A stretch of 5,528 bases of DNA from JALOAT01 sp041677345 (GTDB lineage Bacteria; Pseudomonadota; Gammaproteobacteria; Thiohalomonadales; Thiohalomonadaceae): contig JBAYQE010000127.1 in the NCBI GenBank assembly GCA_041677345.1, positions 1 to 5,528 of the forward strand, given 5' to 3'. Every line of letters starts with the position of its first letter. Position 1 is the stretch's first letter. The position numbers and the translations under genes were made by a program. Positions 1-5,528 of this stretch are shown piece by piece. The notes under the pieces are model-generated. The model was not told the DNA's origin, ran no database searches, and saw nothing but the letters and a program-made list of their open reading frames with translations.

Positions 1-833
1 AGGTTGCGACCCGGGGCCACCGGGAGCTGGATCTCGGCCACCTCGACTTCCAGGATTTCGCGGGTGTGGCGCGTGCCGTGCAGGCGGTCCAGTTCCAGGG
101 TCCCGGGGGCGGCCGGCATGAGGTTTACCACGAGCCGCAGGTTCTTGCCTTTCTTGATGGCACTGTCGCCGAACATGGCGCGGATGTTCAGTACTCCCAG
201 GCCGCGCACCTCGAGGAAATCCCGCAGCAGTTCCGGGCAGGCGCCGTAGAGGGTATCGGGTGAGGTACGCGAGAACTCGGGGGCATCGTCGGCAATGAGC
301 CGGTGGCCGCGGGAGATGAGTTCCAGCGCCAGCTCGCTCTTGCCCACCGCGCTCTCACCGGTGAGCAGCACACCGATACCCATGACGTCCATGAATACGC
401 CATGCAGGATGATCTTGTCGGCCAGCATGGCCGACAGGTAATAGCTCACGTGGTCGATGAGCTTGTCGGTGGCGAGGCGGGAGGCGAACAGCGGTATACT
501 GCCGGCTTCGGCACGGGCGATGAATTCGGCCGAGACTTCACGGCCGTCGGTGATGATGACGGCGGCGGCCTCACCTGAGAACAGGGTGGCGAGGGTATCC
601 TCGAGGGAGTTCTTGCCCAGCCCGGCCAGATAGTCGAACTCGGAATTGCCCAACACCTGGATGCGGTGCGGGTGGATGAAATTCATGTGGCCGATGAGTG
701 AAATGCGACCGGGTTCGGCACCGGGCGGCATCAGGGGACGCTCGCCATGGCCGTGGCCCGCCAGCCACTCCATTTCCAGGCGCCGGGCATAGCTGGCATG
801 CAGCTTGGCAATGGTGACCGACGGGGCGGTCAT
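1..833 (-). CDS. hprK: HPr kinase/phosphorylase HprK (C-terminus cut off by window edge)
   Basis: Bifunctional serine kinase and phosphorylase that adds or removes phosphate on the regulatory serine of the PTS carrier HPr in the cytoplasm. The frame, read by hand from ATG 833-831, is open for 277 residues to the window edge. Seen: an N-terminal domain (about 1-130), then the conserved His144 in a HGVFMDV context, the P-loop GESAVGKS at 159-166, the Asp-Asp pair at 182-183 within IADDAPEF, and the family signature EVRGLGVLNI at 208-217. The visible end, PVAPGRN, is the conserved stretch before the C-terminal helices; given a usual length of 305-325 residues, roughly 35-45 are missing. The start lies 3 bases after the ptsN stop, with a plausible Shine-Dalgarno GGGATGG at 848-842. 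Many proteobacteria have hprK beside ptsN, while E. coli lacks it. The identification rests on several motifs and is firm. One small oddity is alanine at 162, where glycine is usual. Confidence 0.95.
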   Translation of the reverse strand, partial: MTAPSVTIAKLHASYARRLEMEWLAGHGHGERPLMPPGAEPGRISLIGHMNFIHPHRIQVLGNSEFDYLAGLGKNSLEDTLATLFSGEAAAVIITDGREVSAEFIARAEAGSIPLFASRLATDKLIDHVSYYLSAMLADKIILHGVFMDVMGIGVLLTGESAVGKSELALELISRGHRLIADDAPEFSRTSPDTLYGACPELLRDFLEVRGLGVLNIRAMFGDSAIKKGKNLRLVVNLMPAAPGTLELDRLHGTRHTREILEVEVAEIQLPVAPGRN

Positions 834-836
834 GGT

Positions 837-1301
837 TCAGGCCATCCCGGGTTGCCAGGCATCGATGATCCGCTTCACTGCCTCGGCGTCGGCGGCCTCC
901 CGCAGGCGCCGGCGCATGTCGGCGTCGCTGAACATCTCTGCCAGCTGGGCGAGCAACTGCAGGTGCTCATCGGTCGAGTGCTCGGGTACCAGCATGGCGA
1001 ACATCAGGTCCACGGGTTCCCGGTCCACGGCGTCGAAATCCACGCCCTTGCGCAGGCGCACGAAGGCGCCCACGGTCCGCTCGCTGGTCTTGACACGACC
1101 ATGGGGGAGGGCCACGCCGTGGCCCAGCCCCGTGCTGCCGAGGCGTTCGCGGGCCAGCAGGCTCTCGAACACTTCGGCATCGGCCAGTCCGGTCTCACCG
1201 CGGGCGATGAGGGCACTCACCAGTTCGAGTGCACGCTTTTTGCTGCCCGCCTCGGTGTCGCAGTCGATGCGGTCTACGCTGATGAGATCGGACACGCGCA
1301 T
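837..1301 (-). CDS. ptsN: PTS IIA-like nitrogen regulatory protein PtsN (EIIA-Ntr)
   Basis: Terminal phosphoacceptor of the nitrogen-related PTS (PtsP to NPr/HPr to PtsN). It works by protein-protein regulation rather than sugar uptake; in E. coli its known targets include potassium transport and KdpD. The 154-residue protein is a complete fructose-type EIIA domain. The phosphorylated histidine is His67, in the motif GHGVALPHGR at 60-69 (E. coli His73). Other family hallmarks are KKRALELVS at 21-29, RERLGSTGLG at 51-60 and PVDLMFAMLVP in the second half. The start gives an N-terminus slightly shorter than E. coli PtsN. Only a weak GAGG at 1316-1313, 11 bases away, could serve as its ribosome binding site. 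It follows hpf by 19 bases and precedes hprK by 3, so it is very probably co-transcribed with both. No transmembrane segment or EIIB/EIIC domain is present, as expected for the regulatory form. Confidence 0.97.
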   Translation of the reverse strand: MRVSDLISVDRIDCDTEAGSKKRALELVSALIARGETGLADAEVFESLLARERLGSTGLGHGVALPHGRVKTSERTVGAFVRLRKGVDFDAVDREPVDLMFAMLVPEHSTDEHLQLLAQLAEMFSDADMRRRLREAADAEAVKRIIDAWQPGMA

Positions 1302-1320
1302 AAGCTGCCGGGCCTCGCGG

Positions 1321-1647
1321 TTATTCTTCGAAGGCCTGCTTCAGGCCGCCGCTCTCACCACGATGGTCTGTGACCTTCTCCTTGTGTTTCTTGATCTGGC
1401 GGTCGAGCTTGTCCACCAGGGCGTCAATGGCCGCGTACATATCCTCGTCCACACAGTCGGCGAACAGCTCGTTGCCGGCAACGTGAATGGTAGCCTCAGC
1501 CTTCTGGCGCAGCTTCTCCACGGAGAGCACCACGTGGACATTGGTCACGTGATCGAAGTGGCGCTCCAGGCGATCGAGCTTGTCGCTCACGTAGGCACGG
1601 AGGGCATCGGTGATCTCCACGTGATGACCGGTGATGTTCAGTTGCAT
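1321..1647 (-). CDS. hpf: Ribosome hibernation promoting factor, short form (HPF/YhbH)
   Basis: Small cytoplasmic protein that binds the decoding region of the 30S subunit in stationary phase or starvation. In gammaproteobacteria the short form works with RMF to build inactive 100S ribosome dimers. The 108-residue sequence matches E. coli HPF closely from the first residue (MQLNITGHHVEIT, then LRAYV..KLDRLERHFD). It keeps the MYAAIDALVDKLDRQIKKHK block at about 70-89, whose lysines and arginines are expected to contact rRNA. It lacks the extra C-terminal dimerisation domain of long HPFs; the tail after about residue 95 (ending GGLKQAFEE) is a short extension beyond E. coli HPF. The start is supported by a strong Shine-Dalgarno sequence six bases upstream. 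It lies 26 bases after the rpoN stop, its usual position in gammaproteobacteria. Confidence 0.97.
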   Translation of the reverse strand: MQLNITGHHVEITDALRAYVSDKLDRLERHFDHVTNVHVVLSVEKLRQKAEATIHVAGNELFADCVDEDMYAAIDALVDKLDRQIKKHKEKVTDHRGESGGLKQAFEE

Positions 1648-1653
1648 GGCGGT

Positions 1654-1660
1654 TCCTTCT
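1654..1660 (-). promoter_or_regulatory. Ribosome binding site of hpf
   Basis: On the minus strand this reads AGAAGGA, six bases before the hpf ATG. It is one of the best Shine-Dalgarno matches in the window and lies in the 26-base gap between rpoN and hpf. This suggests hpf is translated independently of, and perhaps more strongly than, rpoN, which fits the abundance expected of a ribosome-associated factor. The link to abundance is inference. Confidence 0.7.
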
Positions 1661-1673
1661 GGGAGTTGGGCGC

Positions 1674-3164
1674 CTAGGCCAGGCGCTTGCGTTCATTGGA
1701 GGGTGGAATGGCCATCGCTTCGCGGTACTTGGCGACCGTGCGACGGGCCACGTTGATCCCCTGTTCGGAGAGGATTTCGGCGATCTTGCTGTCGCTCAAG
1801 GGCTTGGCGGGATTTTCCTCCGCCAACAGCTTCTTGATCAAGGCCCGGATGGCGGTGGAGGAACATTCGCCGCCGCCTGCCGTGGAAACATGGCTGGAGA
1901 AAAAGTATTTCAGCTCGAAAATGCCTCGCGGGGTGTGCATGTACTTGCGTGTGGTGACACGGGAGATGGTGGATTCATGCATCCCCACCGCTTCGGCAAT
2001 GTCATGCAGCACCAGTGCGCGCATGGCCACCTCGCCGTGCTCGAGGAAATCGCGCTGGCGTTCGACGATGGTGCTGGCCACCTTGAGCAGGGTCTCGTTG
2101 CGGCTCAGGAGACTCTTGATGAACCAGCGCGCTTCCTGGAGCTGGTTTTTCATATAAGTGGAATCGCTGGCATTGTGCACCTGCTTGGCCAGGTCCGCGT
2201 ACTGGGCGTTGATGCGCAGCCGCGGTGCCGCCTCCGGATTGAGCTCCACGCGCCACTTGCCGCTGCGCTTGTGCACGATGACATCGGGCACGATGTACTG
2301 GGTCCGGGTATCGCTGATCTGGCCACCCGGACGCGGATTCAGGGACTGGATGAGGCGCAGCACCTGGGCCAGGGGGCCGTCCTCCAGCTTGAGGCGGCGC
2401 CTGAGCTGGGCGTAGTCGCGGCCGGCGAGCAGCTCGAAGTGCTCGGCCACGGTGCGCTTGGCCTCGGCCAACCACAGGGTGGCGGCCGGCAGCTGGCGCA
2501 GCTGGATGGCCAGGCTCTCGCGCAGGTCGCGCGCGGCCACGCCCGGTGGGTCGAAATTCTGCACCACGTGCAGCACGGCCATGACCTCGTCCAGATCGGC
2601 TTCCAGCTCGGTGGGCAGTCCCTCCTGGATCTCCTCCACGGACTGGGTGAGAAAGCCGTCCTCGTTCACGGCGTCAATCACGGCTTCGCCGATGAGTCGG
2701 TCCTTGTCGGACAAGGGGGTGAGGGTGAGCTGCCAGTGCAGGTGGGACTTGAGGCTCTCGGGGGCGCTGTCACCTGCCTCGAAGTCACGCTCGCCCGAGT
2801 CACCTGCGCTGCCGGTGCCGGTGCCGATATTCTCGAAGACGTCGTCCCAGGCGCTGTCCACCGGGAGGTCGTCGGGCATCTCGGATTGCGCCAGTTCGAG
2901 GTCCGCCTCGCCTTCGCCGCGTTCCTCGCCGAGGCCGGCGTCGTCGTCGGTGGCCGTGCGCTCGACCGGTTCCTCGCGCGAGGGAGGCTCGTAATCCTCG
3001 CCGCCACCCTCGTCTTCCAGTTCGAGCATGGGGTTGCTCTCGAGGGCCTGTTGCACCTCGGTGCGCAGCTCGAGCGTGGACAGCTGCAGCAGGCGGATGG
3101 CCTGTTGCAGCTGGGGTGTCATGGTCAGGTGTTGCCCGAGGCGGAGTTGCAGCGATTGTTTCAT
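1674..3164 (-). CDS. rpoN: RNA polymerase sigma-54 factor RpoN
   Basis: Alternative sigma factor that directs RNA polymerase to -24/-12 promoters and needs AAA+ enhancer-binding activators to open DNA. It controls nitrogen metabolism, motility and other functions depending on species. All regions are visible in the 496 residues. Region I (1 to about 50) has the glutamine/leucine-rich activator-interacting sequence (QLRLGQHLTMTPQLQQAIRL). Region II is acidic, with 32 Asp/Glu against 4 Arg and no Lys between residues 48 and 136. The core-binding domain follows. The helix-turn-helix lies at about 386-406 (IAEAVGMHESTISRVTTRKY) and the RpoN box ARRTVAKYRE at 473-482. The length is close to E. coli RpoN (477), the excess being mainly in region II. 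ATG 3164 is the only usable start, since the upstream frame reaches a stop near 3222 without another start codon. Its Shine-Dalgarno sequence is poor. It follows lptB by 93 bases and precedes hpf by 26. Confidence 0.99.
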   Translation of the reverse strand: MKQSLQLRLGQHLTMTPQLQQAIRLLQLSTLELRTEVQQALESNPMLELEDEGGGEDYEPPSREEPVERTATDDDAGLGEERGEGEADLELAQSEMPDDLPVDSAWDDVFENIGTGTGSAGDSGERDFEAGDSAPESLKSHLHWQLTLTPLSDKDRLIGEAVIDAVNEDGFLTQSVEEIQEGLPTELEADLDEVMAVLHVVQNFDPPGVAARDLRESLAIQLRQLPAATLWLAEAKRTVAEHFELLAGRDYAQLRRRLKLEDGPLAQVLRLIQSLNPRPGGQISDTRTQYIVPDVIVHKRSGKWRVELNPEAAPRLRINAQYADLAKQVHNASDSTYMKNQLQEARWFIKSLLSRNETLLKVASTIVERQRDFLEHGEVAMRALVLHDIAEAVGMHESTISRVTTRKYMHTPRGIFELKYFFSSHVSTAGGGECSSTAIRALIKKLLAEENPAKPLSDSKIAEILSEQGINVARRTVAKYREAMAIPPSNERKRLA

Positions 3165-3189
3165 GTGTTCGTTACCGCGGCCGTAGACG

Positions 3190-3208
3190 GCAAGCCCCCG
3201 TGGCCTGC
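3190..3208 (-). other. Short hairpin in the rpoN leader
   Basis: On the minus strand GCAGGC (3208-3203) and GCTTGC (3195-3190) can pair as a six-base stem with one G-U pair around a seven-base loop. No T-run follows, so it does not look like an intrinsic terminator. It lies between the candidate sigma-54 promoter and the rpoN start, so it would fall in the 5' leader. A stem this short can occur by chance in GC-rich DNA. Confidence 0.3.
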
Positions 3209-3225
3209 GGGAAAACGAAGTCTAA

Positions 3226-3241
3226 CGCATTTTTCGTGCCG
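3226..3241 (-). promoter_or_regulatory. Candidate sigma-54 (-24/-12) promoter upstream of rpoN
   Basis: On the minus strand the sequence reads CGGCACGAAAAATGCG. The sigma-54 consensus is TGGCACG, four bases, then TTGC and A or T. The invariant GG (3240-3239) and GC (3228-3227) are present with the required ten bases between them. GGCACG is a perfect six-base match and the spacer is A-rich; the mismatches are the first T, the first T of TTGC and the last base. Transcription would start near 3215, giving a leader of about 50 bases to the rpoN ATG. It sits in the only real intergenic gap of the window. A similar match occurs inside coding sequence at 67-82, so chance is a live alternative. Confidence 0.45.
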
Positions 3242-3257
3242 GAAGGCAGGGCCATAG

Positions 3258-3989
3258 TCACAGCTGGAAGTGCTGCCCCAGGTAGACTTCCTTGACTTTC
3301 TGATTCGCCATCAGGGTTTCCGGCCGGCCCTCGGCGATCACCCCGCCCTCGGAAAGGATGTAGGCGCGTCCACAGATGCGCAGGGTTTCACGCACGTTGT
3401 GGTCGGTAATGAGCACGCCGATGCCACGCTCGGTGAGGTGGTTCACGATGCCCTGGATATCGATGACCGAAATCGGGTCCACACCGGCAAAGGGCTCGTC
3501 CAACAGAATGAAGCGCGGCTCAGTGGCCAGGGCACGGGCGATCTCCACACGCCGGCGTTCGCCGCCGGAGAGGGCCATGCCCACGCTGTCACGGATGTGG
3601 TGGATGTGCAGCTCGCCCAGCAGCCCGTCCAGGCGCTGTTCGCGCTGCTGGGGCGTCAGTTCCTTGCGCGTCTCCAGGATGGCCATGATGTTCTCGGCCA
3701 CGGTGAGCTTGCGGAACACCGAGGCCTCCTGGGGCAGGTAGCCGATGCCCAGGCGGGCGCGCTCGTGCATGGGCAGGCGGGTGATCTCGCGCCCTTCCAG
3801 GGTGATGCGCCCCTGATCGGCGGGAACCAGGCCCACTACCATGTAGAAACAGGTGGTCTTGCCGGCGCCATTCGGGCCGAGCAGGCCGACGACCTCGCCG
3901 CTGTCGATGTGCAGGGAAACGTCACGCACCACGGTGCGCTTGCCGTAGCTCTTGGCCAAGTGTTCTGCGGCCAGCCTGACCGTGCTCAT
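3258..3989 (-). CDS. lptB: LPS export system ATP-binding protein LptB
   Basis: Cytoplasmic ATPase of the LptB2FG(C) transporter, which extracts LPS from the inner membrane and drives it along the periplasmic bridge. The 243-residue protein (E. coli 241) is a full ABC nucleotide-binding domain. It has Walker A GPNGAGKT at 38-45, the Q-loop glutamine Gln87 in GYLPQEASVFR, signature LSGGE at 140-144, Walker B ILLDE at 161-165 with catalytic Glu165, and the switch histidine His197 in ITDHNVRETL. Phe92 matches the E. coli Phe90 that packs against LptF/LptG. ATG 3989 was chosen because it aligns with E. coli LptB, overlaps the lptA stop as ATGA, and has AAGG seven bases upstream. The open frame extends to 4115, but that extra 42-residue part lies inside lptA and has no family similarity. 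LptF and LptG are not encoded here, as is usual. Confidence 0.98.
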   Translation of the reverse strand: MSTVRLAAEHLAKSYGKRTVVRDVSLHIDSGEVVGLLGPNGAGKTTCFYMVVGLVPADQGRITLEGREITRLPMHERARLGIGYLPQEASVFRKLTVAENIMAILETRKELTPQQREQRLDGLLGELHIHHIRDSVGMALSGGERRRVEIARALATEPRFILLDEPFAGVDPISVIDIQGIVNHLTERGIGVLITDHNVRETLRICGRAYILSEGGVIAEGRPETLMANQKVKEVYLGQHFQL

Positions 3990-4474
3990 TGACCCGCCTT
4001 GCCGTTCTGGGGGTGGATGATGGCTTGTACCCGGCCCTTGCCTTCCGCGCGCACCCGGTTGGCCGCAGACTCGTAGCTGATGTGCGGGCCGGAGAACTCG
4101 TCGCGGCCCTGCCACAGGTGGGCGTCGCCGATGAGTTCCAGCAGGGCGCTGGCGGCGCTGTATTCCACGCGCGCCGCCTGGCCACGGATGTCGTCATCAC
4201 TGTCGTCGGGGCGCTGGCGGAAGGTCACCGGGGCACCCGTGGCCACCAGGCGTTCCACGCCGTTTGCGGAGCGCAGCACCTCCACGCGTTCAGCGGTCAC
4301 GTGCAGCGTGCCCTGGGTGAGTTCCACGTTGCCTTCGTAGGTGCTGACCTTGCGCGCCTCGTCCACCAGCACGCGGTCGGCCTGGATCCTGATGGGTTGC
4401 TCGCGGTCACTTTGCAGGGCCACGGCGGGTCCTGCCAGCAGCGCGAGCAGTATGAGCAAGGGCTTATGGTACAT
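3986..4474 (-). CDS. lptA: Periplasmic LPS transport protein LptA
   Basis: Periplasmic protein whose beta-jellyroll units stack end to end, linking LptC in the inner membrane to LptD in the outer membrane, so that LPS slides through the groove. The 162-residue precursor starts with a clear Sec signal (Lys4, hydrophobic LLILLALLAG, then AVA before a likely cleavage after Ala19). The OstA/LptA-like domain follows, with the typical IRIQADRVLVDEARKVSTYEGNVELTQGTLHVTAERV pattern in the first half and ARVEYSAASALLELIGDAHLWQGRDEFSGPHISY in the second. It is shorter than E. coli LptA (185), mostly at the C-terminus. The start overlaps the end of lptC by 11 bases. Its stop overlaps the lptB start as ATGA, so the two should be translationally coupled. 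Confidence 0.95.
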   Translation of the reverse strand: MYHKPLLILLALLAGPAVALQSDREQPIRIQADRVLVDEARKVSTYEGNVELTQGTLHVTAERVEVLRSANGVERLVATGAPVTFRQRPDDSDDDIRGQAARVEYSAASALLELIGDAHLWQGRDEFSGPHISYESAANRVRAEGKGRVQAIIHPQNGKAGQ

Positions 4475-5003
4475 AGGTTCCCTTCACCTCGGATTTGAGC
4501 AGCAGGTGCTGGTCGGCCAGGGAGAGTTCCATGCCCACGGCCTCAATATGCCGGTCGTCGCCGCGGTAGGTGACCGGGGCGGCGGTTTCCGCATAGCGCT
4601 GCTCCGGGAATACCTGCAAGGTCTCGGTGGTGATCTCCTCCACCCCGTCCAGCTCACGGCTGAGCCGGACACCGCCGTCCAGCAGCACACGCTCGCCGCC
4701 GGCCTCGATCCGGCCACGGGCAGCTTGGGCGGCCCAGGGGGCGGGTGGCTCGTAGATCCACAGGCGCGGACGCACCATCACCGCGCTGTCGTCGTGGGGA
4801 AAATGGGTGTACTCGCTCGCCTGCAGGCGTTGGTGCAGGCGGCCGTCGAGGCCGGTCTCGGTGGCCACCAAACCGGTGAGGAAGTAGTCCGGCCCGCGTG
4901 CGGCCACGTCCCGAGGCGGTACCCGGTCGGGCTCGCGGGTGAGCAGGGCGGTGGCCAGGATGAGCACCAGGGCGGCCAGCAGCAAGGGGAGAAGGCGGCG
5001 CAT
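4464..5003 (-). CDS. lptC: LPS export inner-membrane protein LptC
   Basis: Bitopic inner-membrane protein that receives LPS from LptB2FG and passes it to LptA; in E. coli its transmembrane helix also tunes LptB2FG ATPase activity. The 179 residues (E. coli 191) comprise MRR, one strongly hydrophobic segment at about 4-21 (LLPLLLAALVLILATALL), a linker, and a periplasmic beta-jellyroll domain. The family pattern is visible in PDYFLTGLVATETGLDG, followed by LQASEYTHFPHDD and VRPRLWIY, and near the end in the IEAVGMELSLADQHLLLKSEVKGTY block. Sequence conservation in LptC is modest, but placement between kdsC and lptA makes the assignment secure. Its ATG shares one base with the kdsC stop (TAATG). 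No Shine-Dalgarno sequence stands out just upstream, so it may depend on ribosomes finishing kdsC. Confidence 0.95.
   Translation of the reverse strand: MRRLLPLLLAALVLILATALLTREPDRVPPRDVAARGPDYFLTGLVATETGLDGRLHQRLQASEYTHFPHDDSAVMVRPRLWIYEPPAPWAAQAARGRIEAGGERVLLDGGVRLSRELDGVEEITTETLQVFPEQRYAETAAPVTYRGDDRHIEAVGMELSLADQHLLLKSEVKGTYVP
4479..4484 (-). promoter_or_regulatory. Ribosome binding site of lptA inside the end of lptC
   Basis: AAGGGA on the minus strand lies four bases before the lptA ATG and encodes part of the last residues of LptC (KGTYVP). It decides the start: this ATG overlaps lptC by 11 bases and gives a proper signal peptide. The spacing is slightly short but workable. Confidence 0.6.
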
Positions 5004-5527
5004 TACTGAAGGTATTTCGCCATCTGATCGGACAAGGTGCCCTGCGCTTCCATGATGAGCTCACAAAGGTCACGGGCGGCGCCACGGCCGCCACCGTTGG
5101 GGGTGATCCAGTGGGCGTGGCGCTTGGCCAGGTGGTGCGCGTCCTGCACCGCCACGGCGAAACCGGTGCGCCGCATCACGGGCACGTCCACCACGTCGTC
5201 ACCCACGTACGCCACTTCATGGGGCGACAGCCCCAGCTTGGCCATGAGCTCCTCGAAGAACGGCAGTTTCTCCACGCAGCCCTGATAGACGTGCTGGATG
5301 CCCAGGTTTTCCATGCGGTGGCGGACCACCTGGGAGGTACGGCCGGTGATGATGGCGATCTCCACGCCGGTGCGAAGCAGCATCTTCATGCCATGGCCGT
5401 CGCGGGAATTGAACGCCTTGTACTCCTGCCCGTCATCGCCGATGAACAGGCTTCCGTCGGTCAGCACACCGTCCACGTCGAAGATGACGAGACGGACGGC
5501 GGCGGCTTTCTGCATGAGATCTTGCAT
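5003..5527 (-). CDS. kdsC: 3-deoxy-D-manno-octulosonate 8-phosphate phosphatase KdsC
   Basis: Cytoplasmic HAD-superfamily phosphatase that hydrolyses KDO-8-phosphate to KDO, the step before CMP-KDO formation for the LPS inner core. The 174 residues carry all HAD motifs: FDVDGVLTDG at 16-25 with nucleophile Asp17 and acid/base Asp19, Thr61 in AIITGR, Lys87 in GCVEKL, and YVGDDVVDVPVM at 107-118 with Asp110 and Asp111 for magnesium. The small capless C1-type form and the C-terminal GGGRGAARDLCELI tail are typical of the KdsC tetramer. The ATG at 5527-5525 is one base from the window edge, so a longer N-terminus cannot be excluded. However, ten or so residues before the first motif, as in LMQKAAAVRLVIF, is normal for non-enteric KdsC. 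An internal start at Met5 is also possible. The stop overlaps the lptC start by one base. kdsD is often the next gene upstream but lies outside the window. Confidence 0.95.
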   Translation of the reverse strand: MQDLMQKAAAVRLVIFDVDGVLTDGSLFIGDDGQEYKAFNSRDGHGMKMLLRTGVEIAIITGRTSQVVRHRMENLGIQHVYQGCVEKLPFFEELMAKLGLSPHEVAYVGDDVVDVPVMRRTGFAVAVQDAHHLAKRHAHWITPNGGGRGAARDLCELIMEAQGTLSDQMAKYLQ

Positions 5528-5528
5528 C

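Noticed and set aside
67..82. Plus-strand sigma-54-like match TGGCGCGTGCCGTGCA
   Set aside because: It lies inside hprK, antisense to it, with no gene to drive in the window. It shows that GG-N10-GC matches arise by chance in this GC-rich DNA, and it tempers the call upstream of rpoN.
1302..1320. Possible terminator or promoter between hpf and ptsN
   Set aside because: The 19-base gap contains no T-run, no usable stem and no -10/-35 pair; it looks like a simple intra-operon spacer.
1531..1623. Three CACGTG palindromes within hpf (1531, 1546, 1618)
   Set aside because: They come from His-Val or Val-Thr codon runs in the conserved HPF sequence and are irregularly spaced; no operator role can be supported.
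747..1677. Plus-strand open frames of 208 and 290 codons over ptsN and hpf
   Set aside because: Both are shadows of well-supported minus-strand genes, and the 290-codon frame is Ser/Arg-rich in the way typical of wrong-frame translation.
1890..3257. A 455-codon open frame on the plus strand opposite rpoN
   Set aside because: It is antisense to an unmistakable RpoN, its translation is low-complexity (rich in His, Gly, Leu, Val, Ala) with no recognisable domain, and long antisense frames are expected in GC-rich genes.
3990..4115. Longer LptB start at 4115 giving 285 residues
   Set aside because: The additional 42 residues lie inside lptA, look like out-of-frame sequence and are absent from LptB homologues; the start at 3989 aligns with E. 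coli LptB and forms an ATGA overlap.
3270..5009. Plus-strand open frames of 240, 169 and 222 codons over lptB, lptA and lptC
   Set aside because: They run antisense to lptB, lptA and lptC, with no recognisable motif and no convincing ribosome binding site.

Overview
The window reads as one conserved block of gammaproteobacterial housekeeping genes, all transcribed from the minus strand. The order is kdsC, lptC, lptA, lptB, rpoN, hpf, ptsN and hprK, so the operon runs from high to low coordinates. The DNA is GC-rich (above 60% by eye). The protein sequences and gene order resemble the rpoN cluster of E. coli and Pseudomonas. However, an HPr kinase gene (hprK) follows ptsN, a position where enterobacteria, which lack HprK, have rapZ and npr. 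A GC-rich, non-enteric gammaproteobacterium, for example of the Chromatiales/Ectothiorhodospiraceae kind, is a reasonable guess, but this is inference from gene content only.

Bases 5527-3258 hold the envelope half. kdsC encodes KDO-8-phosphate phosphatase, which makes the inner-core sugar of LPS. lptC, lptA and lptB encode the inner-membrane bitopic protein, the periplasmic bridge and the cytoplasmic ATPase of the LPS transport machine. Each of these four genes overlaps the next by 1 to 11 bases, which suggests tight translational coupling.

Bases 3257-3165 are the only sizeable non-coding gap (93 bases). It contains a good match to a sigma-54 -24/-12 promoter pointing at rpoN, plus a short hairpin in the predicted leader.

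Bases 3164-1 hold the regulatory half: rpoN (sigma-54), hpf (ribosome hibernation factor), ptsN (EIIA-Ntr of the nitrogen-related PTS) and hprK (HPr kinase/phosphorylase). hprK runs off the left edge without its C-terminus. Together ptsN and hprK point to a regulatory phosphorelay, probably continued to the left of the window.

The window looks ordinary. I found no mobile element, tRNA, rRNA, CRISPR array or novel multi-gene system. The observation most worth checking is the possible sigma-54 promoter in front of the gene for sigma-54 itself.
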